Source: Candidatus Peribacteria bacterium | Lineage (GTDB): Bacteria; Patescibacteria; JAEDAM01; Absconditabacterales; Absconditicoccaceae | Length of the DNA stretch: 24,474 nt | Direction of reading: 5' to 3' | Assembly: GCA_031288635.1 (NCBI GenBank) | Contig: JAITQZ010000007.1 | Location: 1 to 24,474, forward strand | In this document: positions 9,330 through 18,129 of the stretch, in pieces | How the letters are laid out: every line of letters begins with the position of its first letter | Numbering within the stretch: position 1 is the stretch's first letter | Notes under the pieces: model-generated | What the model saw: the letters and a program-made list of their open reading frames with translations, nothing else | Told to the model about the DNA's origin: nothing | Databases searched by the model: none | Program-made: the position numbers and the translations under genes

Positions 9330-9391
9330 ATTAAAAAAATACACAAACTAAAGTATTTCAAAAAAGGCTGATTTTTTCAAAACTGAAACTA

Positions 9392-9419
9392 TATATACGG
9401 AAATGGAGGAGAATTGCGA
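9392..9419 (-). promoter_or_regulatory. typA promoter
   Basis: On the minus strand TCGCAA (9414-9419), 16 bp, TATATA (9392-9397). The leader includes ATCAGCCTTTTTTG. Confidence 0.55.
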
Positions 9420-9448
9420 GAGGAAAAACTTTTTATTGCAACAAAAGT

Positions 9449-9886
9449 CTACAGATAGCTTTTTTTGATTCTTTTGACTTCTCTCAAATATGCACCACTA
9501 GAAAAGAAACTACGCTGATGGACATTCGCTGCACCAATCTTACAGTCTGGAATGATATGCAGGTGAAAATGGTTGATAGATTTCCCTACCGTCCCTTGTG
9601 CAAATGCATCTCTAATCAGAATAACACATCCTGAATGCTGCTGATGCAAACGGGCATTCCAAGTCTCAGCTAAGCGTCGTAATTCTTTTTCTTCAGCTTT
9701 TTTGAGTTCGTGGAGGAAAATGACGTGGCGTTTGGGAATGATTAAGAGATGGTCTGGACTATACGGAGCTCTCGCGGGGACAACAAAAAAATACTTTCCT
9801 TCAAACACAATCTCATCAGGATGAAGTTGGCAAAAGGGGCAATAGGTATCAGAGAGGGTAGTGACGAGCCGTTGATGATAGAGCAT
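9449..9886 (-). CDS. HIT-family nucleotide hydrolase/transferase
   Basis: 145 residues. The histidine triad HFHLHIIP (His at 106, 108, 110) is the catalytic motif of HIT proteins, which cleave nucleoside phosphoramidates and dinucleoside polyphosphates. CPFC (16-19) near the N-terminus suggests a zinc site as in many bacterial HIT proteins. The helix DHLLIIPKRHVIFLHEL is also typical. The substrate cannot be told from sequence. The start is ATG 9886; a TTG further upstream would add hydrophobic residues and overlap the promoter. typA follows on the same strand after about 120 bp and has its own promoter. Confidence 0.92.
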   Translation of the reverse strand: MLYHQRLVTTLSDTYCPFCQLHPDEIVFEGKYFFVVPARAPYSPDHLLIIPKRHVIFLHELKKAEEKELRRLAETWNARLHQQHSGCVILIRDAFAQGTVGKSINHFHLHIIPDCKIGAANVHQRSFFSSGAYLREVKRIKKSYL

Positions 9887-9914
9887 TGGTAGCAGAGGAT
9901 AAAATAGTAGAAAA

Positions 9915-9943
9915 AATATATCTAAAAGGGAAGGTTTTTGCAA
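9915..9943 (-). promoter_or_regulatory. Promoter of the HIT gene
   Basis: On the minus strand TTGCAA (9938-9943), 17 bp, TATATT (9915-9920), 29 bp before the ATG. It is divergent from the deoA promoter, so the 223-bp gap between these genes is regulatory. Confidence 0.6.
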
Positions 9944-10049
9944 ATGAAAAAGTCTATACCTATATTCAGTATTTTCTTAACTTTTTTAGCACTTTCTACG
10001 ATACAAAATATAACCTTCTGAAAACACAACAAACTTTCTCTCCTAAATT

Positions 10050-10077
10050 TTGCAAAATTAAAAATTTTAGCTATAAT
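10050..10077 (+). promoter_or_regulatory. deoA promoter
   Basis: TTGCAA (10050-10055), 16 bp, TATAAT (10072-10077), 32 bp before the ATG. The leader ATCTTTTATTCTTTATACTC is pyrimidine-rich without a Shine-Dalgarno. Confidence 0.75.
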
Positions 10078-10109
10078 TACATATCTTTTATTCTTTATAC
10101 TCTCACTCA

Positions 10110-11702
10110 ATGAACAAAATCGCAACTACACTTTTACAAAAATTCCATTTCGTGCCAACCCAGAAAAATCAAGTGACTAAACTCTTCAAATCTTCCGACA
10201 ACTTCTTCAATGCCAAAGCCGTTCTCCTCCCTATCAAAGATGGAACAAAGCTGAATGTCATTCTAAATGAAGCACAAGCACTAGGATTTGGAATTACTGC
10301 CCAAGATATTATTACCTTGACCAATAGAAATGGCGAAAAAATCGTTGCCAACGCAATGCTCTCTGGAGAAATTAAAGCAGGGACGGTCGGAATCTACGAG
10401 GACATAGTGGAAAAGTTCCCTCTGGAAAATAACGATCCGCTCGCTATCGAAGTTGCACAGTCTAGTAGCGTAGCAAATGATGCCATCAGAAAAAAGATGA
10501 AGGGCGAAGAAATCACCTATGACGAAATGTTTGCCATCATCAAAGACATCAGTGAAGGAAAGCTGAGCGAAATTATGATGACCTACTACGTTGCTTCCAG
10601 CTTTTTCTATCCTACTACTGACGAAGAAATGTACCAAACTGCCAAAGCAATGGCAGAAAATGGGGTGATGTTCAGATATCCCAAAGGCGAAATCATAGCA
10701 GATAAGCATTCTATCGGCGGAGTACCCGGAAACGAGACCACAATGATTCTCATCCCACTCATCGCTTCCCTCGGTATCAGGATTCCCAAAAACTTTTCCA
10801 AATCCATCACTTCTCCTGCCGCAACCGGTGAATGTGTAAACGTGCTGATGGACATCAATTTCAATAAAGCAGGAATAGAAAAGCTGATTGAAGAAATCAA
10901 CTGTTGTCTCGTTCGAGGTGGGGGACTGGATTTAGCCCCTGCAGATGATAAGATTATCAAAGTACAATACCCTCTTGCGATGCAGTCCCGTGCGAAAGTC
11001 GTGAGTAGTATTATGGCGAAAAAATACGCAATGGGCGTGACGCATTCACTTATTGATATTCCTGTCTGACCTACGGCAAAAGTTGCCACGATGGAAGAAG
11101 CTCTCGACCGAAAAAAGAAATTTGAATATGTGGGGAAAAAACTCTGAATGAAAATGTCGGTACAAATCACTCCAGCAATGGAGGTCATTGGAAATGGAGT
11201 CGGAGCAGTGTTGCAAGTGCGTGAAGTCCTCAGAGTCCTCCAACAACACGAGCTTCGTCCGCTTGACCTCGAAAGTAAAGCCTTACATCTAGCCAGCAAA
11301 CTCATCGAAAACGTAGGACTTGCCAAAGGCAAAAAAGCTCGCGAACTCGCTGAGAAACAATTGAAATCTGGAGCAGCTCGAAAAATGATGCAGAAAATCA
11401 TCAAAGCTCAAAATGGAAACCCTGATGTGAATTCTGAAGGATTAACCCTAGGTACTCAAACATTTGATGTCCTCGCCGAGACAGACGGAAAAGTAAAAGC
11501 TATCGACTTGCATAATGTTAACCAAATCGCCAGAAGACTTGGTTGCCCTATCGTTGACCAAGCAGGAATGTATCTACACAAAAAACTGGGTGCAAGCGTG
11601 AAAAAAGGAGATGTTCTTTATACAATGTACGCAAACGATTTACCAAAAATCGAACTTGCGAAAGAGCAAGAAAAGCTGAAATCTGCTTTCACGATTGAAT
11701 AA
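10110..11702 (+). CDS. deoA: AMP phosphorylase / thymidine phosphorylase family
   Basis: 530 residues with the pyrimidine/AMP phosphorylase fold. DKHSIGGVPGNE (198-209) is the phosphate-binding signature, followed by KSITSPAATGE (231-241) and LAPADDKII. The length and N-terminal extension fit the archaeal-type AMP phosphorylase rather than the roughly 440-residue DeoA. AMP phosphorylase makes ribose 1,5-bisphosphate from AMP, feeding R15P isomerase and form II/III RuBisCO in archaea and CPR bacteria; neither partner is in the window. UGA encodes Gly at 11067 and 11145. CGA occurs at residue 269 (LV-x-GGG, Trp in archaeal relatives), 334 and 424, all hydrophobic positions. It is followed by a hairpin terminator. 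Confidence 0.9.
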
Positions 11703-11720
11703 AAAAAATATTTCAAAAAA

Positions 11721-11750
11721 AAGAGTCGCGAATAAAATCTCGTGACTCTT
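11721..11750. terminator. Bidirectional intrinsic terminator
   Basis: An 11-bp stem AAGAGTCGCGA/TCGTGACTCTT (one G-T pair, 8-nt loop) lies between the convergent deoA and lipoprotein genes. On the minus strand it is followed by eight T; on the plus strand only by CTTT. It should be strong for the lipoprotein gene and weaker for deoA. Confidence 0.8.
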
Positions 11751-11766
11751 CTTTGAAAGGTGATGA

Positions 11767-12129
11767 TTACTGTAGTTGCGTAATCATACACCAAGGTCAG
11801 TTACTTGTAGGGGAACCTTTTGGACGATAAGTAGCCACGAGATACGTTCCAAGTTGTCCTACAGAATACCCGCCAACGTATTCAAGGTCAGGATGTTCTT
11901 TTTCAAACATTTCCTGTGCAGAAATGAGTCTGATGATTACCGTTGTTACCTCTTCAACCACAATCGACTTATTCACACAGAAGATATATCTTCCGCTTCC
12001 GCAGTCCGCAAAGGATACCCCATACTTTTCGGTAAGACAGACCGTTTGCCCCTCAATAGTCTTCGTTGTCGGTTGACTACAACCAACAAACAGGCATACT
12101 ATCAAGCCTATAAAAATCATTTTTTTCAT
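11767..12129 (-). CDS. Small lipoprotein of unknown function
   Basis: 120 residues. MKKMIFIGLIVCLFVGCSQP is a lipoprotein signal peptide with lipobox FVGC (Cys17), so the mature protein is probably lipid-anchored outside the membrane. The mature part has four more cysteines (VCLTE, ADCGSG, FCVNK and WCMI), which could form disulfides. UGA at 11797-11799 is read as Gly, adding the last 11 residues (GPWCMITQLQ end). No family is recognised. The promoter belongs to the AT-palindrome class at 12156. Divergent to it starts the truncated priA. Confidence 0.75.
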
Positions 12130-12155
12130 TTTTATTTACTTTGATATATTTTGCT

Positions 12156-12184
12156 ATTATACGGATATATATATCTAAAGTCAA
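12156..12184 (-). promoter_or_regulatory. Promoter with AT-palindrome spacer (lipoprotein gene)
   Basis: On the minus strand TTGACT (12179-12184), 17-bp spacer TTAGATATATATATCCG, TATAAT (12156-12161). It differs from the spacer at 4577 in one base. Confidence 0.85.
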
Positions 12185-12193
12185 GACAATTTT

Positions 12194-13309
12194 GTGTTTT
12201 CTTTCAGGATTATCCAGAAATTACTTGAAAAAGCAGAGATTTTCACTACAAAGACACCAATGAATTACGAACATTTCGCTCATCCTGACCAGCATAAAAA
12301 TATTTTCCTCGTGGATATGACCAAAGAGTTGAATCATTACTTTTCCGAACTGACCAATAAAGCGATAACAAAATATCTCTGAAACCACAGCAAAATCTGA
12401 ATTATCGTAAATAAAAAAGGCTACGCTCCCGGTCTCATCTGCTACGACTGTGGTTTCGTCCCGCAATGTAAAAAATGTAGCGTCTCCATTTCCTATCATA
12501 AACAGCTGAATGGCGAACTCATTGGACTTTGTCATATCTGCAAAACCCAATACAACCTTCCCACCACCTGCTGAAAATGTGGCAGTAAACATATTGCTCC
12601 TTTTGGTATTGGTACTCAACAAGTTGCAGAAAAACTTCACCAAGAATTCTGAGCCAAATCCACCATCATCGAGTCCGAAACGGTCAACTCTCCAAATAAG
12701 GTTCAAAAACTGCTTTCTTCTCTGAATTCCTCCACACAAATCCTGATTTGAACTTCCCTGCTTTCTCAGCCGATTTCAGGATTCCCGCTAGACCTCATTA
12801 TCTTCCTCAATGCTGACCTCGGGCTGAATATCCCCGACTTTAATGCGAATGAGCATAACTTCTTGCTTCTCTATGAGACTTTTATGAAACATACGACACC
12901 AAATTTTATTGTCCAGACGTTTAATCCCGACCATTATTCTCTCAGAACCGCTTGCAAACTCGATGAAGAGGAATTTTACAGAGCAGAATATGCATTTAGA
13001 GAAAAACACAACTATCCACCGTATGCCGATTTGTGTGTAATTTTATACAAAAACGAAATCGAGGAGAGAGTCTTTACCAAAGTAGACCAGCTGTATAAAG
13101 AACTGCTCTATCTGTCTCAAAAATACCAAATGCAAGACTTAGAAATCTATTCTACACCCCCTTTGATTTACAAGATGTTTGGGAAATACAGGTACAATAT
13201 TATTCTAAAAGGAAAAGAAGTCAGAAATTTTATGGATGTCGTCTATACCAAACTCAACCTTAATGCCAAGGGCTTCAAAATTAATCGAGAAGCAGATTCT
13301 ATTGTGTAG
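12194..13309 (+). CDS. priA: PriA remnant: C-terminal half, no ATPase motifs
   Basis: About 371 codons, with UGA as Gly at five sites (12380, 12398, 12572, 12650, 12749). The frame matches PriA from the start of helicase lobe 2: IIVNKKGYAPGLICYDCGF, then paired zinc-binding cysteines (CYDC, CKKC, CHIC, C-G-KC), FGIGTQQVAEKL, FLNADLGLNIPDF, VQTFNPDHYS and YPPYADL. Walker A, the DEAH box and lobe 1 are missing. Motif V (normally a KGHDF-like sequence) and motif VI (GRAGR) are not conserved (LSQPISGF and TFMKHTTP). Intact PriA has about 700 residues. The first available start is GTG 12194, with ATG 12260 as alternative. It may be a decaying gene or a helicase-dead zinc/C-terminal module kept for primosome contacts. 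Confidence 0.85.
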
Positions 13310-13326
13310 AAGTTCGTTAGGAAGGA

Positions 13327-13769
13327 TTATTGCAAAAATAGAAATATTACTAAAAAGCTCAGAAATATACCAACTTGGAGATAAAGATTGATATTGTTCA
13401 ATGCTATTTTATGTGATAAAATCTTTCTACTAGTATCATATATCCTTTTTAGGTCGGCATAAGCAATATTTCTATCAAAATGTAGGGTATCTAAGAAATG
13501 TAAATGATTAAGTGAAGCTTTTGAAGAAATAATGGTAAAGGATACTATAGCACTCAATAGAAATAAAGCTACAATAAAGTATTTGAAAAATCATATATTA
13601 ATTGCAATTATATTTGGAAGAGCTAACATTAATATTGTGCCTTCAAATCACAAGATATAACCTGCTTTTGTTGTTTCATGTTTTATACTATTATCCAAGT
13701 CAATACAACAATCTCGCAAGGTATTTACTATCCTTTCATCAATATTTTTTTTGTTAGTGATTTCTTCAT
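13327..13769 (-). CDS. Three-helix membrane protein resembling Pycsar TM effectors, possible frameshift
   Basis: The main frame (UGA = Gly at 13648 and 13591) reads LDNSIKHETTKAGYILGFEG, followed by helices near TILMLALPNIIAI, FFKYFIVALFLLSAIVSF and, at the C-terminus, VGIFLSFLVIFLFLQ. A TKAG motif before a two-helix hairpin, a soluble helical segment and a final helix is the layout of PycTM (DUF5706-like) and S-2TM effectors; this assignment is inference. The main frame has no ATG. An ATG at 13769 starts MKKSLTKK in the neighbouring frame and joins it by a -1 shift at A-AAA-AAA (T run 13745-13752 on the plus strand), giving 147 residues. It could be programmed slippage, a homopolymer error, or a TTG start further in. 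No nucleotide cyclase is adjacent. Confidence 0.5.
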
Positions 13770-13926
13770 TGTTATAAGAATAAAAAAATAAAAATAGATT
13801 TTTTTAAGAAAGTATTGATATTATAGAGAAATACAAGTGCAAAAACCCTGAATGTCCACTTGACTTGTCATACAGTGCATAAGGAAGGGGTAAGTGATAT
13901 CTTGAAAAAATTCTCTAAAAAATCTC

Positions 13927-13954
13927 TTGCAATTTGAAAAGCAAACAATATCCT
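13927..13954 (+). promoter_or_regulatory. copA promoter
   Basis: TTGCAA (13927-13932), 16 bp, TATCCT (13949-13954). The -10 box directly abuts the operator at 13955-13973. The leader ATCAGCTTTTTATCTTTATT is the shared pyrimidine-rich type. Confidence 0.65.
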
Positions 13955-13973
13955 ATACCTACCCCCTAGGTAT
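13955..13973 (+). promoter_or_regulatory. CsoR-like copper operator
   Basis: A perfect inverted repeat, ATACCTA-CCCCC-TAGGTAT, covers the expected transcription start of copA. A C/G-rich centre flanked by TA-rich arms is the style of CsoR/RcnR-family operators, and the position suits a repressor released by Cu(I). No CsoR gene is in the window, so the regulator assignment is inferred. Confidence 0.6.
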
Positions 13974-14005
13974 GAAATCAGCTTTTTATCTTTATTTTTA
14001 ATGCA

Positions 14006-16498
14006 ATGACTACAAAAACGTATTCCGTCTCCTGAATGCACTGTGCGAGCTGTGCAACCCTTATTCAAGGAGAAATGCAGGAACTTCCCGGCGTTGCCTC
14101 CTGTGAAATTAATCTCATCAACCACACCGCAACTGTGAGCTTTACAGCAGACGAACTCCCTCTGCAACAGCTCAATAAAAAACTTCAACCTTTTGGATAT
14201 GAACTTGTCGCTACCTCTCTTCTTAAAGGGGGAGCGAACGAATCCGTAGCTTGATACGTGGAAACAGTGAACGAGGGGTTTTCTGAACAAGAACAACATC
14301 TTCCTAGTGCTGAAAAATCCCCGCTTCCCCCCTTTCCTAAAGGGAGCGATACTAAAGAGTTTACACAAGCACAAAAGGAAATGTGGGTTTCCATCCCTTT
14401 CATCATTCTTTCCCTCTTTCTGATGTCGCGAATGCTCGGAGCAGAATATGGCGTCCTTGGTATCCAAGAAATGCCTGAAACCTTCCATTATTTTGCTACG
14501 AGGCGATTACTTCCTCTCGTTGCCACTTTTGTCATCTTTACTATCGGAAAAAAGTATCTCAAAGCCGTTTGGACGTACATAAAATATGGAAAAGCGACGA
14601 TGGATACCCTTGTGGGTATTGGGACGGGATTTGCGTATGGGTATAGTATTTTTATTACGTTGTTTGGCATAGGACTACTCTTTGATATTGTCCAGTATCT
14701 CCCTGTGAATGAACTTCAGCTTTCTCTTTCTGCCTGGCTTGAAGGATTTTTGCAAGAGATTTCACAATATTTGGATACGAGTAGGGTATTTTATGAGGCG
14801 GTGGTTATTGTTATCGGGTTCATTTCTATTGGAAAGTATATGGAACAACGCACAATGAGTAAAACAGGACAAGCGATTAAGGCATTACTGAATTTACAGG
14901 TAAAAAAGGCAAGAAAGCAGAATGGAGAAGAACTCCCTATTGAACAAATCCAAAAAGGCGACCTCCTCCTCGTCAAGCCTGGTGAAAAAATCCCTCTTGA
15001 TGGGATAATACGCGAAGGGACCGCTCATCTGGACGAAAGTATGATTACCGGCGAAAGTCTGCCCGTTTTCAAGACGGAAGGGGAGACCGTCATTGGTTCA
15101 ACGCTCCTCCTTGATAGTCTTCTCGTTATCGAAACTATCGCAACCGGAAGCGAGACCTACCTTTCAAAAATCATTGCTGTCGTGGAGCAAGCTCAAAATT
15201 CCAAACCGCAAATCCAATATAGAGTGGACAAGATTATGAAAGTCTTTATTCCTGTCGTGCTGGGCATTGCTCTGTTTTCTACGGTTCTTTGGCTTCTCAT
15301 CGGACTCAATCGGACTTCCTTGCCGACTTCAGAAGTTATCAGATATGCTATTCAGGCTTTTGTTGGCGTGTTGGTTATCGCTTGTCCGTGTGGACTGGGA
15401 TTGGCGACACCGATGGCGATTATTACGGGAATTGGACACGCAGCAAAGAATGGGATATTAGCAAAAAATGCTGACTGATTGATTAATCTTAGGAAAGTGA
15501 AGGTTGTTGCGTTCGACAAAACGGGGACAATCACGGAGGGAAAGCCGACTTTGGTTGAAGCAACCCCCTTTCGTAAAGGGGGAAGCGACCCTGAGCTTGC
15601 GAAGGGGAAGCTGGGGGATTTTGAGCTGCAAGTGTTAAGTTCCTTAGAAGCAACTTCTACTCATCCCATTGCTCACGCTATCGTTCAATATGCAGAAAAC
15701 CACAATATCAAAATCCTCCCTGTGCAAGATGCGACGAATCACGCAGGAAAGGGAATTTCGTGAAAGATAGACGGAACGGAATATTTTGTGGGAAACGAAG
15801 CATTTCTAGAGGAAATATTTGTTGACGAACCTCCCCTACCCCTCCTTCAGAAGGAGGAAATGCGAGCTAGCCAAGGGAAGACGCCACTCATTCTCTTCAC
15901 GAAAACAGAAATTCTCGGTGTATATGCGGTTGCAGATACGATTAAACCTATCGCTATCGACACCATAGCAAAACTCAAAGCCCTTGGCATTACTCCTGTG
16001 ATGATTACTGGCGACCACGAAAACACCGCGAAAGCCATCGCTATTCAAGTGGGAATTGACCAAGTCTTCGCACAAGTCAAACCAGAAGAAAAAGCAGAAG
16101 TCATTCAGCAGTTGAAGCGTCAGCTTTCTGGTGATGAAGTTGTAGTAATGACGGGAGACGGGATTAATGATGCACCAGCTCTAGCAACGGCAGATATTGG
16201 TATTGCGATGAGTACGGGAACCGATGTAGCGATAGAAAGTGCGGATATTACGCTACTTCACGGGGATATTTCCAAAGTGTTGAAAGCAATAGAGATTTCT
16301 CATCTCACACAGTCCGCTATCAATCAAAATTTGCTTCGAGCGTTTGGGTATAATGTGATTGGTATCCCATTAGCTGCGGGAGCGTTCTTTCCGTTCTTCG
16401 GTCGAATGCTCAATCCTGCCTTTGAAGGTGCCGCAATGGCATTCAGCGATTTAACCGTAGTAGGAAATAGCTTGAGATTACAAGCTAAAAAAGTATAA
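14006..16498 (+). CDS. copA: Copper-translocating P-type ATPase
   Basis: 830 residues. An N-terminal HMA domain carries GMHCASC (Cys13, Cys16); the Gly before it is UGA (14033). P1B features follow: transport motif CPC (460-462), phosphorylation site DKTGT (Asp504), HP motif (553-554) and GDGINDAP (717-724). UGA also encodes Gly at 14252, 15476 and 15761. A CGA at 16403 stands in FFG-x-MLNP, where relatives have Trp. The protein exports Cu(I) across the membrane. Three loop regions carry low-complexity insertions encoded by palindromic DNA (see repeats), at residues 72-117, 519-540 and 608-625, outside catalytic motifs. ATG 14006 is in frame with the HMA domain; the ATG at 14001 is not. The HMA/TauE-like gene follows after 49 bp. 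Confidence 0.97.
14219..14255 (+). repeat. Palindromic-element fragment A in copA
   Basis: CTTCTTAAAGGGGGAGCGA and the following bases resemble the right half of element C at 15562. It lies in the linker between the HMA domain and the first membrane helix. Confidence 0.45.
14314..14353 (-). repeat. Palindromic-element copy B in copA
   Basis: AAAATCCCCGCTTCCCCCCT followed by TTCCTAAAGGGAGCGA resembles the reverse complement of element C with an internal deletion. It encodes PPFPKGSD in the HMA-membrane linker. Confidence 0.5.
15562..15623 (+). repeat. Palindromic-element copy C in copA
   Basis: The fullest copy: AACCCCCTTTCGTAAAGGGG, then GAAGCGACCCTGAGCTTGCG, then AAGGGGAAGCTGGGGGATTT. It folds as CCCCCTTT/AAAGGGGG plus outer pairing, and encodes an insertion in the nucleotide-binding domain just after DKTGTITEGKPT. 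Confidence 0.55.
15829..15879 (+). repeat. Palindromic-element copy D in copA
   Basis: CCTCCTTCAGAAGGAGG is followed by AAATGCGAGCTAGCCAAGGG, parallel to copy C (GAAGCGA..GAGCTTGCGAAGGGG) but diverged. It encodes PPLPLLQKEEMRASQGK in a surface loop. Confidence 0.5.
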
Positions 16499-16499
16499 A
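16472..16499 (+). promoter_or_regulatory. Possible internal promoter for the HMA/TauE-like gene
   Basis: TTGAGA (16472-16477), 16 bp, TATAAA (16494-16499), overlapping the copA stop codon. A leader with CTGAATTTTATTCTTC precedes the ATG. Read-through from copA is equally possible. Confidence 0.4.
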
Positions 16500-16547
16500 A
16501 ATTCTGAATTTTATTCTTCACTCCCTCTTTTACTTCTCCTCTCACCA

Positions 16548-17906
16548 ATGAAAACTCTCACCCTTTACCTCAAAGGAATGCACTGTAATGCCTGCAAACT
16601 CCTCGTAGAAAAAGTCCTCATCAATCTCCCCAACATCCAAGCCGTAGATGCGAGCGTCCGCAAAGGGCAAGTGCGAGTGAAATATGAAGGGAACCTCAAC
16701 CTTGACGAGATTGCTTCCGTGGTTCGTGAATGTGGCTATGAAGTCATTGACCAGCCTCCCATTCGTCCACGACTGAGTAAAGACCTCAAAGACTATAAAA
16801 TCCTGATTATCAGCCTGCTTGCTTTCATCTTTCTCTATTTTCTGCTCAAACAGGCAGGAATTGCGACTCTTTTCGATATTCAGGCAGAGAAACCTTCATT
16901 GGGATTGGTACTTTTGATTGGGATAACGGCGGGATTTTCTAGCTGTATGGCGGTAATTGGAGGCTTGGTGCTAGCGATTTCCAGTAGATGGAATGTGCAG
17001 AACTCTGAAAAAAGCTTTGGGAAAAAGCTGATTCCTCATTTCCGATTTAATGCGTGAAGGCTAGTAGGCTTTGGACTTCTCGGGGGAGTGTTAGGAATGT
17101 TTGGTTCTGTATTAAGCTTGTCGCCAATCGTGATGGCAGTGATGACGCTGATTGTCGGGGGAGTAATGTTGCTTCTAGGGCTGAATTTGACAAATATTTC
17201 TCCGAAATTGCAACAATTCGCGTTGGCTCTTCCGACCGGGAAACGATTTGCAAATGAAGAGGAAACCCTTCTTCGTGAAAATACTTCTACGAAACGTCCT
17301 ACCAAGAGACTGATGAAATCAATGCTGGCTGGGGGATTAACCTTCTTCATCCCGTGTGGATTTACCTTTGCAATGCAACTGTACGCAATGCAAACGGGAA
17401 GTTTCCGAATGGGAGGCTTGGTAATGCTTCTTTTTGCAGTGGGTACCCTGCCGTGATTGCTAGGGATTGGGAGCTTGACGAGTGCGTTCAAAGGGAAAAT
17501 TGCCCAAATTGCGTATAAAGTGATTGGAGTGCTCGTTATTCTTCTCGGACTGTACAATATTGCCAATTCCTACGGAGTCGTGTGGTCAGGTCTGCGTGGA
17601 AGTACCGCGGTTGAAACGAACGGAACACTGCAGGCAGAAAAAATTCAGATGACCTATACCACGAACGGATTACAACCGACGAACCTCGAGCTTGAAATGG
17701 GAAAAAGCTATGAAATCCTCATTGATGTGCAGACTACTGTCTATGGATGTATGTCAACTATCTTCATCTCCGGATTGGATAAAAAGGTACAATCTTTACA
17801 AAAAGGAACGCAAATTGCCTTTCACGTCCAGCCAACTAAAGCCGGAACTTATGAATTCCTCTGTGCAATGGGCGTCCCTCACGGAGCAAGTGTTATCGTA
17901 AAGTAA
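16548..17906 (+). CDS. HMA - TauE/SafE-like membrane domain - cupredoxin fusion
   Basis: 452 residues. It starts with an HMA domain (GMHCNAC, Cys13 and Cys16) that binds Cu(I). A membrane region of about six helices follows, with GFSSCMAVIGG (Cys133) and FFIPCGFTFAMQ (Cys270), resembling the UreH/DsbD-like sulfite exporter TauE/SafE group. The C-terminus is a cupredoxin-like domain with possible copper ligands in YGCMS (Cys401) and CAMGVPHG (Cys439, Met441, His445). UGA encodes Gly at 17055 and 17454; CGA codons at the positions before FNAG and MGG suit Trp. With copA it forms a copper operon. Passing copper, or electrons for its redox state, between the membrane and an external cupredoxin is the likely role, by inference. 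Confidence 0.9.
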
Positions 17907-17908
17907 AG

Positions 17909-18103
17909 TTATTTTTTAGGAGTCTGATTCCCAATCTTATAGAGTGAAAAGTACAAAACAAGTACGAGAAGTATCAGGATACAGAGGGTACCAAAAATTT
18001 TTGAAGCGTCTTCTCGTGCGAAAAAACCCCGTGTTCCAGCCAATAATGCTCCTGCTCCTCCCACAGAAAGGACAATCAAAGCAACTTTGATAATAGTAGT
18101 CAT
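17909..18103 (-). CDS. Small two-helix membrane protein
   Basis: 64 residues with helices near ALIVLSVGGAGALLAG and TLCILILLVLVLYFSLY, separated by a short charged loop, and a Lys-rich end. It lies 26 bp downstream of the second lemA on the same strand with an ATG and the usual T-rich leader, so co-transcription is likely. No family is recognised. It converges on the copper operon with only a few bases between stops. Confidence 0.65.
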   Translation of the reverse strand: MTTIIKVALIVLSVGGAGALLAGTRGFFAREDASKIFGTLCILILLVLVLYFSLYKIGNQTPKK

Positions 18104-18129
18104 TATGGATAAACATAAGAAATAAAAAT

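Noticed and set aside
9922..10125. Minus-strand 67-residue ORF between the HIT gene and deoA
   Set aside because: It covers two divergent promoters and starts inside deoA; no supporting signal.
10281..11404. Minus-strand ORFs opposite deoA
   Set aside because: Ser/Phe-rich antisense frames of a conserved phosphorylase gene.
12221..12739. Minus-strand 172-residue ORF opposite priA
   Set aside because: Shadow of the PriA zinc-domain region; the plus frame has the conserved motifs.
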